DNA of 64,000 bases. Origin: Triangularia verruculosa. Its lineage: Eukaryota > Ascomycota > Sordariomycetes > Sordariales > Podosporaceae. Positions 23,058 to 34,078 of the stretch are shown piece by piece (position 1 is the first letter of the stretch; each line of letters starts with the position of its first letter). Under the pieces are notes generated by a model, which saw nothing but the letters and a program-made list of their open reading frames with translations, ran no database searches and was not told the origin of the DNA. Where the stretch lies: contig MU863881.1 in NCBI GenBank assembly GCA_033296885.1, positions 124,001-188,000 on the forward strand. Direction: 5' to 3'. A program made the translations under genes and the position numbers.

Positions 23058-23179
23058 GACTAGACAGGACAATCACAAGCCGTACTTCAGACACCAGTGG
23101 GATGTTTACAAGCTCATGGGCCTCGTGGGGTGGAGGGTAGGTGTTGATGTCTTGATCCAAATACACCACAGCTAACCTT

Positions 23180-23650
23180 TTGGCAGCTCAACGCAAAATC
23201 GAAAAAGACAAGGTCCTCACTCACATGAGAGACTACCTGGAGCGCCAGAAAAACACCAACAAAACAAGTGTAAAGCGCATATACAAGGACCTCGAAGTAC
23301 AAAACATGAAGCTAGACGCCGGTAGCTTCCTTCACCCAAGCATCTACAGCATGCTCCGCGAGATCGAGGGGGCGATTCTGAAGGAGAAGAGACCAGCGAA
23401 TGGAGCGAGTGGGGCGAGCCAGCAGAAGACGGTTAACCCAAACAGGCCGACAACGCCAGGGCTATTGGGGAAGATCAAGGACATGGAGCACAGTGTGGAG
23501 AACATGATGGCGGGCGGCAAGGCACACAGGAGGTTTGTGCAATCTATGCTAGGGCATGTTCAGGAGTTCATTGCAACACAGCAGGAGGCACTGGCGAGTG
23601 AGATGTGGAAGTGGAGGGTCGGCGAGATGAAGAAGTGGAGCCTACAGTAA
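23180..23650 (+). CDS. Hypothetical helical protein, possibly the 3' part of the same broken gene
   Basis: The coding frame is open from an acceptor just before 23188 to a TAA at 23650. The first ATG is 23225, giving 141 aa. It is lysine/glutamate-rich and helical (KIEKDKVLTHMRDYLERQK, KDMEHSVENMMAGG, ASEMWKWRVGEMKKW). Immediately upstream is a textbook intron: donor GTAGGT, branch GCTAAC, acceptor TTTTGGCAG. That makes this the last exon of something rather than a free-standing gene. The only phase that fits leads back into the frame of the preceding gene through two TAG codons. No homology is recognised. Confidence 0.45.
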   Translation: MAAQRKIEKDKVLTHMRDYLERQKNTNKTSVKRIYKDLEVQNMKLDAGSFLHPSIYSMLREIEGAILKEKRPANGASGASQQKTVNPNRPTTPGLLGKIKDMEHSVENMMAGGKAHRRFVQSMLGHVQEFIATQQEALASEMWKWRVGEMKKWSLQ

Positions 23651-24704
23651 GGATGGTCAAACACTGTTTTGGAATGATGTCAGTCTTGGTCTTTTTTGCA
23701 GATAAGAATACCCCTGATCGAAATTAGTGTCTTTCTGAACTCTTATTTTTTGGCTTCTCGTTGGCATGCATAATGTGCGAATGTGATGTGATAGGTAGGT
23801 ATGAAACAAGGCTACACAAATGTTTTACCATGCTAGATGCCAGTGTCACCTACACAGTCTAATTAAGTAGCCAGCACGGGATCTTGTCGTTGTTTGCGCC
23901 TCACCGGTTGTTCGTCAACTCGGATCACATTCCACGCTGGAATGAGGAGATGGATATGGGTGCGATAAGAATTTGAATCGGAACCAGCGGATGCAACGGC
24001 CTTATCTTCCTACGCCGCCGTAGACAGTTAAAAACGAGATAAGCTTTAATTGCGGAGACTGATCTACCTGACCAGGGACTTGCACGTGGATATGCGTCTG
24101 GCCCCCCAGCTAGGTGTCACTCGGTTTTCGTTTATCGTCTTTCCTAAACCAGTCGAGGTCTTTGCACCGCCTTCCATTTTTCATGGACCGTAGCATCGAG
24201 GAGGAACAAGCGAGAAAGAAGATCAAACACCAGAACAACGGCGCAGGGGCAGCAGAGCGCAGCCAATCTGCAGTGCGGCCCGGGCAAGCATGACAAATTA
24301 TGACGAAGACTGGCAATAGGAAAAAAGCCCTACCTAGGCAAATATGTGATGCGACCATTCATCTCTTGTGTCCGACCTCTCGGGTAGAGCGCCTGGACCG
24401 TGGACGGCGTGGTTCGTTACTTGCTACGCCGCGTGTTTGCCAGCCTCCACCTCGGTGCGAGGTGGGACTGGAGTGTGTTCGAGTTTGCGTTCGGCTTTAT
24501 TTATATTGGGTGTTTAACGCCGATGTTTTGGTATAGGTATGGTTGCCTTGATTTAGGGCTGGATAGAAGAAAAATACCTTGCTTTTGTAGGAAAGCTATT
24601 TACCTTACGTATACTCGAAGCGGTGATAAAAGGTTCTACGGTTTAGATAGGTATATAGGTACCTTGTATTTATATGGGTATATTGTTAAAAAGTTAAAGG
24701 ATTT

Positions 24705-24825
24705 TCTATTAAAGTAGAAGGACGTGTTAATGAGAAGTAGAAGGATTTGCTGTTGAGAAGTATAAGCACTTACTGTTGAAAGAGGGATTTACTGTTAAGA
24801 AGTAAAAGGACTTGTTGGTTAGATA
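24705..24825. repeat. Degenerate tandem repeat, roughly 25-35 bp units
   Basis: Four or so imperfect copies of a unit like AGAAGTAGAAGGATTTGCTG, each followed by a short TTG/TTA-rich spacer. Copies differ mostly by transitions. Confidence 0.5.
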
Positions 24826-25200
24826 GTATGACGCGACCGTGTTTTTTGGGACGCTGTTCAATATATAACCCTTTGGTCTGTACTTAAAATTGAGGTACGT
24901 TTCTCCGTATCTCGGCCACAGCTATTCGATCTCGGTTTCGAAGTTTGATCATTTATTATCGCTTTATAATAGGCCCTAAAAGGTTTTTGAGCTAAGTGGA
25001 TGTAGCGTGTAATAGTATTAGGTTCTTTTATGTGATATAATGGCGTTAACTACCTGTTTTATAAGGTACCTCAGTAAGTAGTCTAGGCCAAGTAGGTAGG
25101 CACGCTCTCCAAAACTACCGACAGAGTATTGAACTATCACCATATATTCAAGTTCCTTCTAGAACACGATATGCCTCCAAACATTAACCAGCTAAGAATG

Positions 25201-25295
25201 TTGAGTTTGGGACCCACGCAGTTATATTGAAGCATATATTGAACTGATAATATTGATTGAACAAAAGAAAAGGTTCAAAAGAAGCGTACAGGACC
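25201..25295 (+). repeat. Dispersed direct repeat, copy A
   Basis: About 95 bp matched by copy B at 25587-25680 in the same orientation. The shared core includes AGCATATATTGAACTG and GGTTCAAA. Most mismatches are transitions (G/A, C/T), as expected of RIP-mutated duplicates. Confidence 0.65.
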
Positions 25296-25586
25296 GTATT
25301 TATATCCCACCAGAGCATTCCATCCACCTGTCAGACCCAGGCGCCAAGCTCCCTGAGCACGCAAATCCTTGGCTTACATGTAATCCCTCGAATATTATCA
25401 TAGTGAACTGGTCTATCGAGCCTTGCCGGGATATCGTGAATGCCATTCTGCTCCACAAAGCAGCCATGTATACTCCCATATCGAAACAAGAGTGGATTTG
25501 GAGCCTCAAGAAGCACGTTCCGCTACCATCATGGTATATACGGTAGGTAGTGTAGATAGGTAAAAAAGCCCTCAACCTACGTCTTA

Positions 25587-25680
25587 TTGAATTTAGAACG
25601 CACGTAGTTATCTTAAAGCATATATTGAACTGTCGATATGGACTGAACAAAACAAGAGGTTCAAAGGAGCGTGCAGGGCC
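25587..25680 (+). repeat. Dispersed direct repeat, copy B
   Basis: Second copy of the repeat at 25201-25295. Just after it the motif TATAGGGCAATT appears, and a close variant (CATAGGGCAATT) recurs near 26239, immediately before the acyltransferase remnant. Confidence 0.65.
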
Positions 25681-25991
25681 ATACCCTATAGGGCAATTAT
25701 ATATTTGGTTAAAAACAGGACAGGGTGTACTCTTGCCCCTTCATGGTCACTGGGACCCGGAAATGGAGCTGGGCACTCAGCAACCAGGAGGATTTCGCAC
25801 CTTCAACCAAACCGCCACTGCGACTACGCGAAGGCTTGAATGGCCAGATGGATAGGAGGAGACGAGGATAACTTCCAATTGGGTATTTTCCTGTATCTAG
25901 CACTCCCGATACTAGGTCCGCCCCAACCTATCACTAGATAGAATCCTAAGGAAGAGTTGCAGCGCAACCACCGCCTTCGGCGTTAAATGGG

Positions 25992-26011
25992 ACACACACA
26001 CACACACACAC
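25992..26011. repeat. (AC)n microsatellite
   Basis: About ten uninterrupted AC dinucleotides directly abutting a minisatellite. Confidence 0.85.
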
Positions 26012-26130
26012 GCCCCTTTATGGTCCGAGCAGAACCCCTTTATGGTCCGAGCAGAGGGAGACTCTTGCCCCTTTATCGTCCGAGCAGAGAGAGACACTTG
26101 CCCTTAGTAATCCGAGCAGAGAGAAAGCAG
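26012..26130 (+). repeat. Minisatellite with GTCCGAGCAGA core
   Basis: Four tandem units of 23-33 bp. The first three open with CCCCTTTATGGTCCGAGCAG (or one mismatch). The later units gain a GAGAGACACTTG-like tail. The block lies between the AC microsatellite and the acyltransferase remnant. Confidence 0.8.
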
Positions 26131-26265
26131 GGGCGGCTATCTTGGTTTCTTGGGTTGGTAAGCAGACTCAAGCCTTTAGTGAACCAGGTAGGGTCTCAAA
26201 GTCTCTGGTCTATTGCCCCCGATCCAGGCAACCATACTTCATAGGGCAATTGTGGATTTATTGGT

Positions 26266-27484
26266 ATGGGTCAACGCGCGCCACCCATCTATGCTGGACA
26301 TGTATACAGCTTCGAGTTCCGAGATGCTACCATGCAGAAGGCAGCAATCGATCATCTCAAAGAAGGTCTGGACAGAGTGTTTACCCGCTGGCCGTTTTTC
26401 GCAGGTCAGGTCATTCACTCGACACACCCTCCCAAAGTCATGCTCTTATACACCAAAGACCGCAAACACTTCAATATCAACCACTACTTCGGAAACGAGA
26501 TCTTCAATCACGAACACTTGAAAGAACCCCAAGACTCGTACCGACAACTCGTGGGGTTGGACATACCACCCCGTTTCATGAAAGCAGATTGCTTCACCCT
26601 CTCCCCAAAGCACCCTAAACCCGATGGCATCTGCCACCCTCTCACGCTCAAAGCGACCTTCATCGAGGGTGGCCTGCTCTTAGGCTTTGGATTCCACCAC
26701 ACCCTTTGCGACGGGATCAGTATCCGCCAAATCCTGAGCACCTTCGGGAACCTTGACTCCTCAGCCATGACACCTGACACCCCTTCTCTGGACCTCCGCA
26801 ACGCCTTCATTAACAAATACAGTCTCTCAGGATCATCGGCTTCAGCAGTACCCACCAGGAAGGTTCGTCTCCGAGCAAGACATCCTCAGCGCCCTCATCT
26901 GGATAACCGTCACTCGCGTCCGCTATGATGGCCGCCTCTACAACTATTACCCCGACAGCGAAAAGGTCCAATCAACCTTCGCCTCGGCAATGAACCTCCG
27001 CGGCTCCAGGGGCCCTTTCCCAGACCTCCCCCAAACCTACATCAGCAACATGTTCCACCGTGCCTTCACCATCCTCCCAATGCCCAGTCTCCTCTATACA
27101 CACCCGAAGGACCCCACCGGCATCTCCACACTCGCCGAGGTAGCCCTCTACATCAAAGCAAACGTCCCGGACCTCCTCTTCAAGAAAACCCCCCAGAAAA
27201 TCCTCGGCGAGCCCGACAGACCCGCGCCCCACACGGGACTCGACTGCTCCCCTTGGGCTCTTCTCGAGCTCAACATCCCCGGAACCGAGTCGAAATGGCC
27301 AGGCAGCAAGTCGGACTGGGCGAGGAAGACGTAGAGCGCCAACGATGGGAACGTGAACTTCCTGCTTAGGCGCAGGGAGGGCGACTGGGAGGTTTTGCTT
27401 GCGCTCAGGGTGGATGATATGAAGGCTGTCTGTGACGAGGTGAAGAGAATGGGGTATATGTCACGTACCACGTTTGAGCGGTGA
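26266..27484 (+). pseudogene. Decayed BAHD/trichothecene-type acyltransferase
   Basis: The frame from 26266 shows LDRVFTRWPFFAGQV and then the catalytic HHTLCDG (HxxxD) motif. Around 26800-26870 the coding frame shifts: the downstream part (FVSEQDILSALIW, then MNLRGSRGPFPDLPQTYISN) is in another frame. A TAG at 27332-27334 interrupts that frame. It then continues open to TGA at 27482-27484 through REGDWEVLLALRVDDMKAV, the usual C-terminal block of PF02458. The DFGWG motif region is poorly conserved. The N-terminus is short and begins directly after repeat-like sequence, so the 5' end may be lost. Intact relatives transfer acyl groups from CoA to fungal metabolites. This copy looks non-functional. 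Confidence 0.75.
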
Positions 27485-28305
27485 TATCAGTACCCACGGA
27501 AGGGTTGGTGGTCGAGTGCCCTGTGGTTGATGGCGACTGCGTGCAGGTCAGGTACCTAGCTAGTAGCTAAGAGTTGGGGTGGTTTGCAATTTTTTATTTT
27601 TGGTACCTGAATACCTTGGACAGGTGAAGGGGTTAGGGTGACTGGACTTACTTTAGATTTTGCTTTCTTGAACCGCATTGCGGATAGATAATTGTGAAGA
27701 GATATACCCCTTGCCTTAGCCAAGGGCTAAGGGCGTCCTTTTAGTGCGACAATAATAATGGAACGAACTTTTTCGTTACGACCAGAGAGGTGGGGGTGCA
27801 GGATTGCTACTGGATGTGGTGCAGAGCGCTTCTGTTTTCTTACACAAAAGCTCGGTTGTATAGTCCCTGGCAACTGTTAATGTAAGGGAGGACGGTGGCA
27901 GCCACATTTTGGGTTCTTTGTTGCCTGTGACTGTGTTTGTTTACTTGGGTGGAGCCAGTCGCTTAGTCTCTGAGCCCCTGAGCCCCTGAATTGGGGATCC
28001 ACATTGACATCAAGGGTGACGTAAGCAAACAGAGAGCGAAAAGACTGATGTTCCTTATGACCTTTGCATTGCCGACTTCAAGACCTCAAGGGACAAAATC
28101 CAGAAAGCCAACCAAGACTATGCGCTAGGAAGATCACTGTCCAATGTCTGCCTGCTGAGCTCGTTGATCTCCTGCTGCCTTCTCTCGACCTGGTGCTGCC
28201 TCCTCCCCATTTCGGCCTGGATGCCGTAAATATCAGAGTCGCTGTTCCAAGCCCATATGGTCAGCTGTACATTTCTCACCGCACAATCAAAAGCACAGCT
28301 TGAAC
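27485..28305. other. Convergent intergenic, possible extra amylase exon
   Basis: Mostly non-coding. On the minus strand, 28118-28270 carries a coding-like helical frame ending in SRQTLDSDLPSA. It would join the alpha-amylase C-terminus in phase only through an unusually short 35 bp intron (GTAAGT...GGTGAG), so I leave it as a possible extension. Confidence 0.4.
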
Positions 28306-30251
28306 TTACAATTGAAGGGAGGTCACATCCCACCTGCCTTCTGCCGTCTCGTTGATCCAGACGGAACACCCCCTGTTCCCCGGCACGGTAAAGTCTCCCC
28401 ATCCTTGCTCGTCGATCGTCACCTTCCCCGGACACTGTTCCAAGACATCGATCCATTGCTCGCCGGTGTGCTGCTGCCCGACAAACATCTTTTCTCGTGC
28501 CCAGCTCCATCGGTTGCTCATCAGCACCGCGAGCCCCGCCCCGCCAGAATGTGACGGGTGGCCCTCGCGGGTGAAGCCGACAAAGTCCGAGTGCCAGAAG
28601 TAGTCGTGTTGGGTGCCGTAGGCGTAGAGCTTGCGGAGGAGGATGAGACGGGCGAGAAGAGAAGGGTTGCCGGACATGGGCGGGATGAAGGAGGAGGGGC
28701 CGTTGGCGAAGGAGCCGTAGAGGTCGGAGTAGAAGACGCATGGGAGGCCGGTGTTTGCGCGGAGGAGGATAAGGGAGTAGGCGTGAGGGAGGAACCAGGG
28801 TGCGACGGGGGTCTGCGAGGGCGGCTTTTGTTAGAAATGGATGAAAGGACGCAGTTAGGTGGACATACCTCGAGTGATTGGCCTTGTTGGGTGTCGTGGT
28901 TAACGACGAATGTCTGGCAGCTACATTAGTTCGATTCGAGCAGATGGATGGGGGGCTTGCATGGCGAAAGACTGAGATGAATGGATAATGGCAATGGGGA
29001 AAAGGGATAACTTACGACAACATTGTTTGGCTTCCACAAGCACAACGCATCGTTAAAAAGCTCTCTCATATCGCCTCTTTCCCCGGCCATGGATATTCTG
29101 CTGAAATTAGAGCACAGGGGCACGTCGAACAAGGCGATGCGATGGTCCATGTACTCAATGTACTTTGCGAGAAACTCCGAGTCTTCCCTCCAATACTCCC
29201 CAACGATGAACCAGTCTCGTCCGTTTTCCACGTTGCGATCAATATGCTCCAAAAGGCTTTTCTGAAACCGAAAGCTATAATGCTTTATAGCATCCAACCT
29301 TAACCCGCCCATCTTCAGCTGTGTTGGTAACCACCTGACCCAATCGAAGATATCCTGTTGCACCTCCGGATGGCGATGATCCACATCTGCAAACATTCTA
29401 GAATCAGCGTGTTAGCAAGCATGAAGTTGCCAACAGTCGCGAGTTAATACTCACAAGAAGTCATAATTCCCAACCTCTTCATCCACGTCGTTGCTCCACT
29501 CCTTTCCTTCCAGCTTCCAGATCCCCTTTTGCCTTGTGATATCATCCCAGTCCACACCCGTAAAGTGATGTTTGTTCCACTCTCTGTTGCTATACCTTCC
29601 TCCTCTTCCCGGAAAATTGAAACCTGTCCAGCTCTCAATCTCCTTCGCCTCCCCGCCGTCCAACTCCTTGTTTCTATCCAGAGGATCAACTTTCTTCGCC
29701 TTCACCTTCTCTTTGTAGTCCGCCCCTGTCTTGTGGTTGAGCACTGCGTCAAAGATGATCTTGACCCCACTCCCCTCTGCAATCTTGCACAGCAGCTCCA
29801 ATTGCGCCTTTGACCCCCATTTGGTCGGTGCTGAGCCCTTCTGTTCAAACTCACCCAGATCCCACAGGTCGTAGATGTCGTAGCCGTTCCCATTTTTCGC
29901 GTCAGCCGCCTTGCACGCTGGGGGGATCCACATTTTGGTGATTCCCAAGCTTCCCAATTGAGGGATGGCTTTCGTGAGGCGCTGCCAATGAGTGTAAGAG
30001 GTTGAGTGAGACGAGGGGACATACCACTCGAAGCCCTGGATCATCGTTTCATTTTGAGGGCAAGGGTCGGTGGAGGGTATGATGAGGGGGTTTTCGGGGG
30101 CGGTGCAACCGGGGCTGGGGGTGATGCGGCGGCGGAGGGGGCGGATGTTGGTGCTGTAGCCTGAGCCGGGCTCTTGACGGGTGGCGGCCCGGGAGAGGGC
30201 GGCCAGCTGTGGCGGCAGCGAGGGATCCGGGAGGGAGAGGAACTTTGACAT
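28306..30251 (-). CDS. Intracellular alpha-amylase, GH13
   Basis: Exons 30251..29455, 29397..29016, 28913..28869 and 28812..28306 (introns 57, 102 and 56 bp) encode 576 aa. All GH13 signature regions are present: DAVLNHK (region I), GGLRLDAIKHYS with the nucleophile Asp (II), FIVGEYW with the acid/base Glu (III) and FVVNHDTQ (IV). GFEWYVPS and GNGYDIYDLWDLGEF are typical of the bacterial-like GH13_5 group. There is no signal peptide; about 65 basic, proline-rich residues precede the barrel, so the enzyme should be cytosolic. Related intracellular fungal amylases have been tied to alpha-glucan or glycogen metabolism rather than starch feeding. A possible extra C-terminal exon lies downstream at 28118. 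Confidence 0.92.
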
Positions 30252-30667
30252 TTTGCGGGGAGCTGGATGTTACTACCTATCGTTACTCAAGGCGAGGCGA
30301 GGACTCGAACAATGATGATATTGATGGAAAAGTAAGAACCGAAGAATCGTCCAACTATACTGAAAGCCGCCACGCTGCGATGGTGGTGTTGTAACTTGTT
30401 CAGGGACCTGGAGTGCTCACCGCATGGCTCGGGTCGGACCGAGGCGGTGGGATAAGTACAGTGGGGAAAGCCATGTTCTGATTGGCTAGCGGCATCCGGC
30501 TGCGCAGTCGGGCACAGTACCCGCTTCCCACGACTTTGCACAGACGTGCTAGTATAAATATATAAATACCTTACGGCGAGAGAGCGTTCCATTTCAACGT
30601 TGTCGTCCTGACACCCGGAGAAGCATACATTGACAGGGGCCAGCAGCAGCTTTAGTGACTATCAGTA
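30252..30667. other. Amylase promoter / HET 3' region
   Basis: About 416 bp holding the upstream region of the amylase gene, with a TATAAATATATAAATA stretch near 30552. No open frame is supported. Confidence 0.45.
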
Positions 30668-32632
30668 TTAGATGTACATTCTACTTATCTTCAACTGCCC
30701 CTCCGTTAATAAAACTCCTACCGTCAAGCTTTCTGAATCGTGTAAAATGAAGGTGAGAACCCGGATTCCAGATGTGAACCCCATCTTGTTGTCCAGCGCG
30801 GCGTCAACCCACTTCGTAGTAGCCCCATTGATTACGTTCCATATTTGGTGATACGGAAAATCGTCATCAGCCTCCGTTCTATCAGCAAGCAGGTAACCTC
30901 TGAGCTTCAACTGTGATGAAGGGGTGCGGTGATCTGAAGCAGAGAAGGGTTCAAAGACAAAATCCAGGAACAGCATGATACGATCACTGCCGATATTCAT
31001 GTCGACCATGACTGTTTTCTTCTCCTGGTCCATCATCCCTTCAAACCATGCACTGGGAGCAATTCGTTTCCAATTAGGTGCCATTGGTTCGACACCGAGC
31101 GCCCACCCCAGTCCATGCGGGGATCCTCCCCCCAGGACTACCACAGAGTGTCTTAGATCTGCCGGATATATTCTCGTCACAACAATGCCATTCATCTCGG
31201 CACCTAGGTGTGAGCTTTCGCGACAAGCCAGGGCGATACGTACAGTCCTCGAATTAGGGACCGTTTTCTGCCACTCGAGCGTCTTTCGGCTAATGACGGA
31301 CGGTGAACAAATAGTGACCGTCGACCAACTCGAATCGATGATGAATGAAGGCGGTACGGCAATTGGGCGTGACCACGATGTGCGCAAATACTCGCCTTCG
31401 TCAAGGTCGTCCAGTGGCAGTTTAAGTAGAGGCAAGACGATGATCCTGTATGGTTCAGTCGTCGTTTTGCTCCATTTGCAGCCAAGAATTCCATAGGCAA
31501 TATGCTTGTAACAAGGGTCCTGTCTGACCGGCAAACTTATACCCAGCCCTCGTTGAACTGGGGCAAAGGTTGATCGCTTGAATGCTCCAACCCGACATGT
31601 TTCTAGCTCTGCCACGTATCGGAATTGCTCAGGGCTTGTCGCAAGAGGTTCAACCATGGAGTTCTGGCTCTCGTAGGCCAAATCACCCAGCTGCATCTGT
31701 GCTGGCTCAGTGGCAGCTGAGAATCGAAAACCCCAAGCCAGCAAGGTGCAGTCTCCTATCGCATTCATGATCTCGTGCTGCAGTCGTACAAATGCCTTGT
31801 CACCTTCGCCATAAAGCATCGGCATGCTGATATTAAATATTCCGAGCAAGCAATATGCTTTATCTTCCACTCTTGTAGTTCTCCTGTCCGCTGCCCAGGA
31901 CATTCTTCGTGCGACGCTAGTTTCTCGAAGGATGGCAAAGATCCTGTCGACAATCCACTTCTCTGCTCTTAGCAGCAAGCTCTGGGGGATGTTGACCACT
32001 TTCGAAATCTTGGCAGCCTGGTTCATGCGGGAGAAGCGTCTCTTCCAGGTGCGGTCAAAAAACTGAATCGAGGGCGGTGCTAGGAGTTCTTGCAATGTCC
32101 AGCCTCTGGTGAACCACCGGCATTTCGTGACATCGGCGGGGTCTTCGTTTTCGACGCCCTTAAGAGGGGGAACCATGAACTGATGGAGGCTGCGCTCATG
32201 GATGTCTCCTCCCGAATTTGACTTGTTCTACGCGAATCATCGTGCCCACTGCAAATGCACAGCGGGTGGTGGATGTTGTAGAGTCTCCACAAACCCTCGT
32301 TGACCAGGTATTTGGACTGTTTCTCGCGGAGCACATTGCATTCAGGATGGTGGCAGCATTGGGGCACCCGGCCTTGATCCCCTGCAGACGACCAAGCGGG
32401 CTGGACAGGGCAATTCGTGCCTGGTTCGAGATCGGACAAAAACACGTAGCATCGTTCAGCTTTTGCGTACCACTGAAACATGGAATTGATGGCTTCCTGC
32501 AATTCCGCGCTGCTGGATGTCGTGAAAGTTGATTTCTTTTGCCTCCCAGGTGTGGGAAAGGACGGCGTACTTGGGGATCTGGTCGCCGATGAACTCTTCC
32601 AGAGCATACGTCGTGGTGTGTAGAAGGCGCAT
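30668..32632 (-). pseudogene. HET-domain gene (HET-E/D type) with damaged N-terminal domain
   Basis: The ATG at 32632 opens MRLLHTTTYALEEF and PKYAVLSHTWEAKEINFHD, the first HET motif. At about 32520 the sequence jumps frame and continues at SSAELQEAINSMFQWY. The ~35 residues normally between them, including the WVDTCCIDK motif, are absent from the DNA. A second change of frame or unresolved intron lies between CYVFLSDLEPG and TKCRWFTRGWTLQELLAP. From there to the stop a clean 502-codon frame runs through DRRTTRVEDKAYCLLGIF and GEGDKAFVRLQHEI, the region that follows HET in this class. Intact family members trigger heterokaryon-incompatibility cell death. Loss of a core motif suggests a null allele or pseudogene. 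Confidence 0.78.
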
Positions 32633-32938
32633 TCCGAAAACATGTGCGACGCCAACTGGCAGAATCGGTGGTGAAGCGTTCAGTTAAGGTACTGACCCCG
32701 CTTCTGTTGGTCAAGCAGAGGAAATTATGAGCGCTCGGGAGTTGTTGAATCTCATTGGACAGAAGAACTACCTACCTGGGTACCTAGCTGCAGGCAGAAA
32801 TGGCGGTCTTCGAACTATCGGTGTATCTATGCCACCTGTCAGCTTGTGCAACTTCAAGCCAGAACGTCAGCTTGTAACCAGTTGCTGTCCTCCTTCGACG
32901 GCATACGGCCTTGAACACTCATCGTCCATCAATTCGCC
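32633..32938. other. Short divergent promoter region
   Basis: 306 bp between the HET gene start and the membrane-protein start. It contains a CCTGGGTACCTAGC stretch near 32775. No gene. Confidence 0.45.
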
Positions 32939-33550
32939 ATGGAGAGACGCCGCAGCCAAGCCTCGGTGAGGCCCGCCTCAAGAACATCCACCAACTCCTC
33001 ACACACCGCCCGAGCGTCTTCAAGTTCCCCATCCACCCGCAGTTCAGTGATGGTTCCCAACCCGGATTTCTTCGTCTGCGTCCAAGAATACCTCAAAACT
33101 CTAATGGCCATATCAGCACTTGGGTGGCCAGTCACCTTTGCCTTGACCATTTCACCCCTCGCCGACCCCGCAGGTTTTGGCCATAGCGGCTTCAAATTCT
33201 CCGTCGACACAGTTCGGCTGCTGATCTCCATCAGCTGGCTGCTTTTTACGCTCACGCTGGGTCTGGGTGTGTTCACCTACAACGAATCGTTCAGCAATCA
33301 GCACAAAGTCGGCGGACCCTCGCCTCCCTCGAGCATCCACTACACCTGGGCCGAGATGGTGATGAACACGCTCGACGCGCTGTGCATCGGGGCGTTTTTG
33401 TTCATCGCGCTGGCCGCTGCGTCGTATGTGCCAGTTGTTGGCTGGCTGGCCGTTGCGGTAGTGGCATGTTATGCTGTGGCGGTGAGCGTGCACAATATTT
33501 ATATAAGATTTGAGGCAGATCGGGGAGCTGGAGATGAAGAATCGGCTTGA
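32939..33550 (+). CDS. Four-helix integral membrane protein, unknown function
   Basis: One exon encodes 203 aa from an ATG just after ATTCGCC. Residues 1-40 are basic and Ser/Thr-rich, facing the cytosol by the positive-inside rule. Four hydrophobic helices follow: ~53-73 (LMAISALGWPVTFALTI), ~88-112 (LLISISWLLFTLTLGLGVF), ~145-165 (ALCIGAFLFIALAAASYV) and ~167-187 (WLAVAVVACYAVAVS). The tail is short and acidic. The pattern resembles small conserved fungal membrane proteins of unknown role. No domain or catalytic motif is recognised. It is transcribed divergently from the damaged HET gene, 306 bp away. Confidence 0.72.
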   Translation: MERRRSQASVRPASRTSTNSSHTARASSSSPSTRSSVMVPNPDFFVCVQEYLKTLMAISALGWPVTFALTISPLADPAGFGHSGFKFSVDTVRLLISISWLLFTLTLGLGVFTYNESFSNQHKVGGPSPPSSIHYTWAEMVMNTLDALCIGAFLFIALAAASYVPVVGWLAVAVVACYAVAVSVHNIYIRFEADRGAGDEESA

Positions 33551-34078
33551 TAGATAGGAGACAAAATTCACGGTATGTGCGCAAGAACAGGGTCGGGACT
33601 GGATAGACGGGATACATAGACCTCTCACCTCAATCAACCACGGGATATCACTGCTCAGCCTCTTCGTACTGTCAATCATATCCACCAAGATTCGGGCGCA
33701 CCCGACTTCATGCATGTTCATCTGAACCTCTCCGTCAAGACAAAGCGCAGAACAAAAGTCATATGTCGTCAGAGCTACTCCGACCGCTCGACTCCACTCA
33801 TGAAAGGCAAGAAAGGAGCGACCAAAGCGCACACCATGAAGTCCCCGACTTCTCGGCCTTATTCGCTTTGGGAGTCTTTGTATGGGAAGGAACATCTGGT
33901 CAGTAGAGAGCTGTCCTGATGCTTAGGTACTTAAAGCTGCGAAGCCCCTGGTTCCTCTTTGCTCTTCCCTTCCGCACCACCCCCTACAGCCTACCTAGCC
34001 ACTTCTTGGGTCTCTACGTACACGACTATCCCCTTCAAGTGACGCCATCATCAAACCACTTGAAGTCAGCCAAAAAAG
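33551..34078. other. Intergenic upstream of MFS gene
   Basis: Promoter of the transporter, with a CTACCTAG motif near 33991. Frames on both strands are shadows. Confidence 0.4.

Larger units (their letters stand above)
23651..26265. other. AT-rich repeat island
   Basis: From about 24480 to 25700 the base composition drops sharply to A+T-rich, unlike the genes on either side. Stops are frequent in all frames and only meaningless short frames occur. It holds degenerate tandem repeats, a dispersed direct repeat and a microsatellite/minisatellite block, listed separately. This is the appearance of old transposon sequence mutated by RIP, although no transposase, integrase or terminal repeat could be identified. 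Confidence 0.6.
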
